A DNA stretch of 64,000 bases from NCBI GenBank assembly GCA_930986645.1, contig CAKNJS010000001.1, positions 124,001 through 188,000 on the forward strand, read 5' to 3'. The position numbers were made by a program, and so were the translations under genes. Positions within the stretch are counted from its first letter, which is position 1, and each line of letters opens with the position of its first letter. The stretch is from an uncultured Lachnoclostridium sp. (lineage in GTDB: Bacteria; Bacillota; Clostridia; Lachnospirales; Lachnospiraceae). Below the pieces are notes generated by a model. It was not told where the DNA came from. It did not search any database and saw nothing but the letters and a program-made list of their open reading frames with translations. Below, in pieces: positions 57,023 to 64,000 of the stretch.

Positions 57023-57847
57023 ATGCAGAAATGCAAGGTGATTGCGATTGCCAATCAGAAAGGGGGAACAGGAAAGACTACGACAACAGTGAACTTAGGT
57101 ATTGGACTTGCAAATGAGGGCAAGAAAGTTCTGCTTGTGGACTGTGATCCGCAGTCCGATCTTACGACATCTTTAGGATGGCAGGGAGAAGATATTTCGC
57201 TCACACTGTCTGTACTCATGGAGCAGATGATCCGTGATGAACCGGTAGATGTGCATGAGGCAATTTTACATCATGCCGAGGGAGTCGATTTGATTCCTTC
57301 AAACATTGAACTGTCCGGAATGGAAGTTATGCTGGTGAATGCCATGAGCCGGGAGTTTACATTAAAATCCTGTCTGTCAGAGATGCGGAAAGATTATGAC
57401 TATATCCTGTTAGACTGCATGCCGAGTTTAGGCATGCTGACAATCAACGCTCTTGCAGCGGCAGACAGTGTAATTGTTCCGGTACAGGCTCATTATCTCC
57501 CGCTCAAGGGTATGACACAGTTGGTAAAAACCATCCGAAAAGTACAAAGACAGATCAATCCGCAACTAAAGGTGGACGGCGTGGTACTGACACTGGCTGA
57601 TATGAGGACGAATCTGGCGAAAACAACTGCAGAGTGCCTGAAAGAAAACTACGGAAAAATGTTGAAGATTTATGACACGATTATTCCCGTAGGAATTAAG
57701 GCGGCAGAGACCAGTACAGTAGGGAAAAGCATTTATGCGTATGACGGGAGAAGTACCGTTGCGAAAGCATACCGGGAGTTTACGCGGGAGGTGATACAGG
57801 GTGACGAAAAGAAACGTCATAGAGATGAACCTGCCCAAAGCAGATGA
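57023..57847 (+). CDS. parA: ParA-family ATPase
   Basis: [43 protein letters not shown]. Confidence 0.95.
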   Translation: MQKCKVIAIANQKGGTGKTTTTVNLGIGLANEGKKVLLVDCDPQSDLTTSLGWQGEDISLTLSVLMEQMIRDEPVDVHEAILHHAEGVDLIPSNIELSGMEVMLVNAMSREFTLKSCLSEMRKDYDYILLDCMPSLGMLTINALAAADSVIVPVQAHYLPLKGMTQLVKTIRKVQRQINPQLKVDGVVLTLADMRTNLAKTTAECLKENYGKMLKIYDTIIPVGIKAAETSTVGKSIYAYDGRSTVAKAYREFTREVIQGDEKKRHRDEPAQSR

Positions 57848-58736
57848 CCTGTTCAGTACGCAGGAAGAGCGCGACAATGAAAACCGAGAGTATGTAAAAG
57901 CAATCCCATTAGATCAGATTTATGACTTCCCGAATCATCCGTTTAAGGTACGGATGGATGAAAAGATGCTGGAGATGATCGAGAGTGTGCAGGAATACGG
58001 CGTTCTGTCTCCGGCAGTCGTCCGACCAAAGGAGGACGGCACCTATGAGATGATCGCCGGACACCGCAGGAAACTGGCAAGTCAAAGGGCGGGTCGCTCA
58101 GATATGCCGTGCATTGTGCGAGATCTGACAGATGAAGAGGCAACAATTATCATGGTTGACTCCAATCTTCAGCGTGAAGAGATATTGCCGTCCGAGAAAG
58201 CCTTTGCTTATAAGATGAAACTGGATGCAATGAAAAGACAGGCAGGGAGACCAAGTAAAAATTTGTCGCCACTGGCGACAGATTTAATCGGCAAGCGATC
58301 AGATGAGATTTTAGGAGCACAAGTTGGTGAAAGTAAAGATCAGATTCGCAGATATATCCGCCTCACAGAACTTATCAAGCCAATTCTTGACATGGTGGAT
58401 GATAAAAAGATTGCTTTACGACCTGCTGTGGAATTGTCTTATCTCTCTCAGGACCAGCAGGAGATGCTTTTGGACACCATGCAATTACAGGATTGCACAC
58501 CGAGCCACGCGCAGGCAATTAAATTGCGTAAGTTTGCAGAAGAGGGCAGACTGAATGAAGATGTGATCTTATCAATCATGTCGGAAGAAAAAGGAAACCA
58601 AAAAGAACAGTTCCGTATACCAAGAGAACGTATCAATAAATATTTTTCTCCGGGGGCGTCTGTCAAGCAGATCGAAGATACGATTATCAAGGCATTGGAA
58701 CTGTACCGTAAAAGGGAGCGGAGCAGGGAACGTTAA
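57801..58736 (+). CDS. parB: ParB/Spo0J-type partition protein
   Basis: [17 protein letters not shown]...[16 protein letters not shown] start overlapping parA. Confidence 0.93.
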   Translation: MTKRNVIEMNLPKADDLFSTQEERDNENREYVKAIPLDQIYDFPNHPFKVRMDEKMLEMIESVQEYGVLSPAVVRPKEDGTYEMIAGHRRKLASQRAGRSDMPCIVRDLTDEEATIIMVDSNLQREEILPSEKAFAYKMKLDAMKRQAGRPSKNLSPLATDLIGKRSDEILGAQVGESKDQIRRYIRLTELIKPILDMVDDKKIALRPAVELSYLSQDQQEMLLDTMQLQDCTPSHAQAIKLRKFAEEGRLNEDVILSIMSEEKGNQKEQFRIPRERINKYFSPGASVKQIEDTIIKALELYRKRERSRER

Positions 58737-58737
58737 G

Positions 58738-58784
58738 GGCTTTCCGCCGAGGGAGAAGTCTCTCCATCGGCAGGAAAGCCTTTT
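58738..58784 (+). terminator. Terminator after parB
   Basis: GGCTTTCCgCCGA...TCGGcaGGAAAGCC-TTTT. Confidence 0.8.
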
Positions 58785-58907
58785 GTCGTTCTCCCCCTTC
58801 CCACACCCTACCCCCTCTGGATTACCAGCCCATACCAGCCGAAAAGAGAAAGGTATCGCTGTACAGTAAATCATTCAGAGAGGGGGATTTCAGAGGAAAG
58901 GAAAAAA

Positions 58908-61900
58908 GTGATGAAAGAAAAGAAGAAACATGGAAGAAGAGTGACAGCATTCCTTTTGAGTGTGGTCACGGCTTTGACAACGATATTCTCGTCCGGACTG
59001 CCTGTACTGGCGGCAGATGGAACAATCCAGTTTAATTCTGGTGAATATATCTCTTATGGGGATTATCGCACTACGAAAATGACGTTTGACGGGGATAACG
59101 TGGCATATTGTGTGGAACCTTTGAAGAAAACGCCACAGGCAGGAACCTATTCCTATAACCTGATGGCAACAGATTCTCCGGTGAGGAAAGCACTATATTA
59201 CCTTCCCGGTGGATATGGTTATGATGCCAATATCAAAGATCAGTATTTAAGTGGCTGGTCAGAGGATCAAGCCTATGTGATCGGACACCTGACCGTGGCT
59301 TATATTTATTCCGGGTATGACGCGGAAAGCGGGGCATTTTATGGTGCGCCACAGAACTATATCGACAAGGCAATCGCAGTTGCAAATGCGATCAGTGCAT
59401 TGCCGAATCCGCCCCAGTCTTTTCGGGCGTTTATTGTACCGTCAAATAACGATCAGACCATTGCCGGGAGCTGGTATCAGAAACCTTACGGCTATATTGA
59501 AATCCGTAAATCAACTGCAAATGAGGAAATTTCCGGAGAGAATGGAAATTACAGTCTTGCTGGAGCAGAGTATGGCGTGTACAACGGGGAGACACAGGTA
59601 ACAACTTTGGTGACAGACGATGATGGCTATGCAAAGTCTGGAGAGCTGGAGAGTGGAAGTTATACGATTCGGGAGCTGAAAGCCTCACCGGGCTATGCTG
59701 TTGATACGCAAAGTTATAACGTAACTGTGGAATCAGACGTGACAGTTTCTGTGGAGGTAACAGAAGTGCCGCAGAGCAATCCTTTGAGCCTGCTGGTGAA
59801 GAAGATTGATTCTGAGACCGGAGAGGGAACAGTGCAGGGAAATGCATCTCTTGCCGGGGCGGAATTTGCCGTGAAATATTATACCGTACAGTCCGATGAT
59901 GATCCGGCGGCATCTGGTACAGAGCCTGAGAGGACATGGATCTTCCGGACAGATGAGGAGGGCAGGATCGAGTTTACGAGCAAATATCTGGTATCCGGGG
60001 ATGAATTCTATTATCAGATGGACGGAACAACACCCTGTGTGCCGCTGGGAACGGTAACGGTACAGGAGACAAAAGCGCCGGAAGGGTATCTGTTAAATGA
60101 ATCTGTCTTTGTACAGAAGATCGTGGTAGGGGGAACGATGGAGACGGTGGAGACGGTGGAGTGCTACCAGACCACGACTGTTGCCGATCAGGTCTACAGG
60201 GGAGATCTGGAGTTTGTGAAAGTATCGGATGGAGACCTGAACCGTCTGGCGGATGTTCCATTTTCGATTACGTCAAAAACAACAGGTGAAAGCCATGTGA
60301 TCGTAACAGATTGGAACGGGTATGCCAGCACATCTGCTGACTGGACGCCCCATACATCTAATACAAACCGCGGGGAGAGCTCATCTGATGGTATCTGGTT
60401 CGGAACAGGCGAGCCGGATGATACAAAGGGAGCGCTACCTTATGATACTTATGTGATCGAAGAGCAGCGGTGCGAGACGAATGAGGGGATGAATCTGCTT
60501 AAGATTGAAGTGACCGTATACCGGGATTCTGTGACGATTGATTTGGGAACGCTGACGGACGACCGGATCGAGATCGGAACGACTGCATTGGATCAGGAGA
60601 CTGGATTTCATCTCTCTAACCCGGATCAGAAAGTTACCTTGATTGATACGGTAGAATACGAGGGATTGAAAAAAGGAGTGGAATACAGGCTGACCGGGAC
60701 ACTGATGGATCAGGAAACGGGAGAGCCAATCCTTGTGGACGGAAAGGCAGTGACCGCAGAGACAACATTTACGGCGAAGAAATCCAGCGGCAGCGTTGAG
60801 GTGGAATTTACCTTTGACGGAAGTGGGCTGCAGGGCAAAACGATCGTTGTGTTTGAGGAACTTTATCAGGAAGACTTAAAATTAGCGGTTCATGCAGATC
60901 TGGAAGATAAAGACCAGACCATCTATTTCCCGAAAGTAGGTACAAAGGTAGCGGATACGGAGACCAGGGAGCAGATCGCCAATGCAGGAAAGGAAGTAAA
61001 ACTGACGGATACCGTTTCTTATGAAAACCTTGTAGCTGGGGAGAAATACCGGCTGACCGGCACTTTGATGGATCAGGAGACAGGAGAGGCGATCTTAGTG
61101 GATGGAAAAGAAGTGACCGGAGAGACTGAATTTACCGCAGAGGAATCTTCCGGTACAGCCGAAGTCGCCTTTTCCTTCGATGGAAGTACACTGGCAGGTA
61201 AGACCGTAGTGGTATTCGAGAAACTCTGGTATGGGGATGAGCAGATCGGTTTCCATGAAGATCTGGACAGCAAAGAGCAGACGCTGGTATTCCCTGAGAT
61301 CAAGACCGAGGCGAAGAACCCGGCAACAGACAGTCAGGTGGGAACTGCGGAGCAGGAGACGACAATCCTTGATACAGTGTCTTATCATAACCTGATCCCC
61401 GGCAAGGAGTACACCCTGAGAGGTGTGTTGATGGATCAGGAGACAGGGGAAGAATTTCTGGTCAATGGAGAGCCGGTGACATCGGAAGTTGAATTTACTC
61501 CGTCTGAACCGAATGGAAGTGTGGAGATGACATTTACTTTTGACGGAAGCGCGCTGACAGGAAAGACACTGGTGGTATTTGAGGATGTTTATTACAACGA
61601 AAAAACTGTAGCCAGTCATGCAGAGATCGAGTCTGATCCACAGAGTATTTATTATCCGGAGATTGGAACACAGGCAAAGGATGGTGAGGACGGAGATCAG
61701 GAGGCAAAAGCAGATAAAGAGGTAACGATCATTGATACTGTCTCTTATAAAAACCTTACACCAGGGCTGACCTATCAGGTTTCCGGTGTACTCATGGATA
61801 AAAGTACAGGTGCGGAGCTGCTGATTAATGGAGAAGCTGTGAACGGACAGACAGAGTTTGTGCCGGAGAGTGCAGAGGGAACCGTGGACGTGACCTTTAC

Positions 61901-62219
61901 ATTCAATGCTGAGGGGCTTGCAGGGAAAGAGGTTGTCGTATTCGAGAAACTGCATCTTATGTTAGATGGGAAAGTGATCCCGGTTACATCCCATGAAGAT
62001 CTTACAGATCAGGGGCAGACTATAAAGCTGGTGGAGGAAGAAACACCGAAGACACCGGAAACGCCGGAAACACCTGAGACGCCGACAACGAATCCACCGC
62101 AGACCGGGGACACTACGAGCCCGGTTTTGTGGGTAGCCATAGCGCTTCTGACAGCCGCAGGAATCGGATGTGGCATCTGGAAGATCCGCAGGAGAAAGAG
62201 GACGGAGGATAAAGTCTGA
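58908..62219 (+). CDS. Cell-wall-anchored surface protein: thioester-like domain, SpaA/Cna-B-like domains, four VaFE/T-Q-like repeats, PPQTG sorting signal
   Basis: Signal peptide; DNVAYCVEPLKKTP; SLAGAEYGVYNGET / SLAGAEFAVKYY; four DTVxYxxLxxGxxYxLxGxLMDxxTGE...VVVFExL repeats; NPPQTGDTTSPVLWVAIALLTAAGIGCGIWKIRRRKR. Confidence 0.9.
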   Translation: MMKEKKKHGRRVTAFLLSVVTALTTIFSSGLPVLAADGTIQFNSGEYISYGDYRTTKMTFDGDNVAYCVEPLKKTPQAGTYSYNLMATDSPVRKALYYLPGGYGYDANIKDQYLSGWSEDQAYVIGHLTVAYIYSGYDAESGAFYGAPQNYIDKAIAVANAISALPNPPQSFRAFIVPSNNDQTIAGSWYQKPYGYIEIRKSTANEEISGENGNYSLAGAEYGVYNGETQVTTLVTDDDGYAKSGELESGSYTIRELKASPGYAVDTQSYNVTVESDVTVSVEVTEVPQSNPLSLLVKKIDSETGEGTVQGNASLAGAEFAVKYYTVQSDDDPAASGTEPERTWIFRTDEEGRIEFTSKYLVSGDEFYYQMDGTTPCVPLGTVTVQETKAPEGYLLNESVFVQKIVVGGTMETVETVECYQTTTVADQVYRGDLEFVKVSDGDLNRLADVPFSITSKTTGESHVIVTDWNGYASTSADWTPHTSNTNRGESSSDGIWFGTGEPDDTKGALPYDTYVIEEQRCETNEGMNLLKIEVTVYRDSVTIDLGTLTDDRIEIGTTALDQETGFHLSNPDQKVTLIDTVEYEGLKKGVEYRLTGTLMDQETGEPILVDGKAVTAETTFTAKKSSGSVEVEFTFDGSGLQGKTIVVFEELYQEDLKLAVHADLEDKDQTIYFPKVGTKVADTETREQIANAGKEVKLTDTVSYENLVAGEKYRLTGTLMDQETGEAILVDGKEVTGETEFTAEESSGTAEVAFSFDGSTLAGKTVVVFEKLWYGDEQIGFHEDLDSKEQTLVFPEIKTEAKNPATDSQVGTAEQETTILDTVSYHNLIPGKEYTLRGVLMDQETGEEFLVNGEPVTSEVEFTPSEPNGSVEMTFTFDGSALTGKTLVVFEDVYYNEKTVASHAEIESDPQSIYYPEIGTQAKDGEDGDQEAKADKEVTIIDTVSYKNLTPGLTYQVSGVLMDKSTGAELLINGEAVNGQTEFVPESAEGTVDVTFTFNAEGLAGKEVVVFEKLHLMLDGKVIPVTSHEDLTDQGQTIKLVEEETPKTPETPETPETPTTNPPQTGDTTSPVLWVAIALLTAAGIGCGIWKIRRRKRTEDKV

Positions 62220-62335
62220 TGATCATGTGTGAAACAGAGAATGGAAATATAACGGATTTAAAAGCTATAGTAGAGCAGATGGCAGAAACTGATCTTCTTG
62301 TTATAGAGTTTCAGGAGGACAAAAATGAAGAATGA
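62219..62335 (+). CDS. Small 38-aa protein (not in the supplied ORF track)
   Basis: ATG overlaps the surface protein stop; MIMCETENGNITDLKAIVEQMAETDLLVIEFQEDKNEE; overlaps the radC-like start. Confidence 0.5.
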   Translation: MIMCETENGNITDLKAIVEQMAETDLLVIEFQEDKNEE

Positions 62336-62801
62336 ATTAGATGTTGTGAATATACGCTTGGTAAAAGAGCCGTCGCTATATAGCACAAAGCCATTAAATT
62401 CCCCGGAGGCCGTGCTGGAACTGATGGCAGAAGAGCTGTCCTCATATGACAGGGAAGTTCTATGTATCCTCAATATGAAAGCAAACAGTCAGGTGATCAA
62501 TATGAATATTGTGAGTGTTGGCACAATTAATTCTGCTCTGGTTAATCCAAGGGAAATTTTCAAGAGCAGCATTTTATCAAATGCGTGTGCGATCATTGCA
62601 ATCCATAATCATCCGAGTGGAAATATAATGCCTTCAAGGGAAGACGTGAATATTACCAAACGGTTGAAAATGAGCGGGGCTATTTTGGGAATCGATCTCT
62701 TGGATCATATCATTATCGGCGGCACTAGCGGGGAGATGTATAGTTTCAAATCGAAAAGGAAAGATCTGTTCGCAGAACAGTGCCATGAGCACGAAAGATA
62801 G
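62325..62801 (+). CDS. RadC-like JAB/MPN domain protein
   Basis: IIAIHNHPSGNIMPSREDVNITKRL; LLDHIIIGG. Confidence 0.92.
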   Translation: MKNELDVVNIRLVKEPSLYSTKPLNSPEAVLELMAEELSSYDREVLCILNMKANSQVINMNIVSVGTINSALVNPREIFKSSILSNACAIIAIHNHPSGNIMPSREDVNITKRLKMSGAILGIDLLDHIIIGGTSGEMYSFKSKRKDLFAEQCHEHER

Positions 62802-62948
62802 CATTTCAATACGGTATCGGGCGACTGATACCGTTCTACATAGTCGGCAGTTCTGTCGGCAGAATCACCTTTATATGTATTTGCACAGTGGAAAGCGCAT
62901 CTTCTTTCTGCTATATTTTCAAAAAATACTGCGATAGGAGATGAAAAG

Positions 62949-63131
62949 ATGGGGAACATATTTAAGAACAGAAAGAGCCGACAATCAAGAGAGATAGGTA
63001 CATTTTGCCAGATCCAAAGATTGCAAGAGTACCGTTGGGAATACCGGAAAGCGTGGGAGAGAGAAAAAAATATACGTCGCCTGAAATATTTCTTCAAAAT
63101 CGGGGCGGTGATGCAACGTGCGGATCAGTGA
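62949..63131 (+). CDS. Small basic element hypothetical
   Basis: 60-aa ORF overlapping start of the next gene. Confidence 0.4.
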   Translation: MGNIFKNRKSRQSREIGTFCQIQRLQEYRWEYRKAWEREKNIRRLKYFFKIGAVMQRADQ

Positions 63132-63459
63132 GATCGATCTGTATCATCTTCCCGGCTGGATGAATGCTGTCTTTGAGCAAGTCGAAAAGCAGTGTGAAGA
63201 AGAGTTGGAGCGGGAGTCAGAGACATACCGGAAAATTATAAAAGAGGAACATACTCTGTTAGAGCAATTCCCGTTTTTAGCTACCTTGGCAGATGGAGAC
63301 GAGATTGCTGAAGGTATGGAACTGACGGTGGAAGAGGCGAGAGCACTGTCTCGGTTTCTGGCATTGGAGGATGACAGGAGAGGAATCGAGGCGGTGAAGT
63401 ATTATCTGTTGGGAGGAAGAGGGGCGGTGGAGATGATGGAGTTGTTGGGTTTGGTGTAA
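63118..63459 (+). CDS. Element-associated hypothetical protein
   Basis: 113-aa ORF with coding-like composition. Confidence 0.6.
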   Translation: MRISEIDLYHLPGWMNAVFEQVEKQCEEELERESETYRKIIKEEHTLLEQFPFLATLADGDEIAEGMELTVEEARALSRFLALEDDRRGIEAVKYYLLGGRGAVEMMELLGLV

Positions 63460-63574
63460 AATGCTGAAAGATTTTCCTTTCAGAGACAGATTGTTTATAT
63501 TTTAATATACTACAGAGAAGAAATAATGATATAATGCAGATATATGAGAAAATATCGATTTAATGGGAGATATA

Positions 63575-64000
63575 ATGGAAAGACAGTATGCTGAACCGGA
63601 CAGATCTAATCCGAATAATTATATGCTTGATAGCTGTGTTTATGGAACACTCGCAGAGGATGAAGAACTTTTTGATGTGCTTAAAGAATCAGTATCAAAA
63701 AAATTCTGTTATTATACTACAGCAATCCAAGATATGGAATTTGTAGAAGGAAAGGGAGCCAAAACATATAACAAGGAATGCATACCAATAATAAAAAAAC
63801 CGGTTCCTTCAGATTCAATTGAAAAGTTTAGGCAAATTAATAAAGAACTTAATGTTAAATGGGTGTCGGAAGTGGCTACATATATTCGTGATCATACTCG
63901 GGTGGATGGAACAAATCGTTTCGTTGAAAAAAATAGTTTAGAGGCGAAATTATTGCAAGAAATTATGAAAAAAAATAATCCTGATGGAAATAAGCCTTTT
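63575..64000 (+). CDS. Truncated ORF at window edge, possible PIN-like domain protein (not in supplied ORF track)
   Basis: ATG after ggagatata; 142 codons without a stop; NNYMLDSCVYGTLAEDEELFDVLKES...CYYTTAIQDMEFVE. Confidence 0.55.
   Translation, partial: MERQYAEPDRSNPNNYMLDSCVYGTLAEDEELFDVLKESVSKKFCYYTTAIQDMEFVEGKGAKTYNKECIPIIKKPVPSDSIEKFRQINKELNVKWVSEVATYIRDHTRVDGTNRFVEKNSLEAKLLQEIMKKNNPDGNKPF

Larger units (their letters stand above)
56680..64000. mobile_element. Putative integrative (conjugative) element left part, inserted at tRNA-Glu; right end outside window
   Basis: ParA/ParB, PPQTG surface protein, RadC-like protein, small element-type hypotheticals directly after tRNA 3' end; no integrase or relaxase visible in window. 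Confidence 0.6.

Overview
64 kb Firmicutes chromosomal window, probably Lachnospiraceae-like (inferred from spoIIR, whiA, SPOCS/LysM and codon style; not tested). From left to right: (1) a conflict-type island (5-10708) with a large membrane protein ending in a LIM-like zinc module plus a DA1-like HExxH peptidase, a transglutaminase-like protein, a TIR/NACHT-like/HD-hydrolase fusion and a convergent TIR/methyltransferase fusion; (2) luxS with a sigma-A-like promoter and a structured leader; (3) a complete hypABFCDE maturation cluster divergent from an echABCDEF energy-converting [NiFe]-hydrogenase operon, where EchF carries four 4Fe-4S motifs; (4) housekeeping genes; (5) a terminator-bounded gene set (28326-37199) containing an atypical protein kinase fused to a RyR-like domain and a Card1/DUF1887-like CARF plus PD-(D/E)XK nuclease, next to a membrane TrkA-N-like/RyR-like protein and a large protein of unknown function; this is my best candidate for an undescribed system; (6) core genes (plsC, SPOCS/LysM, ispE, GntR, spoIIR, CDF, acyl-lipid genes, glmM, amidase, CNNM/CBS, murB-rapZ-whiA-HPr-like, lipid kinase); (7) a tRNA-Glu(CTC) that appears to be the attachment site of an integrative element (ParA, ParB, thioester/SpaA/VaFE surface protein with a PPQTG sorting motif, RadC-like protein, element hypotheticals, and a truncated AT-rich ORF at the right edge). 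All family assignments come from reading motifs by eye; no database search was run.
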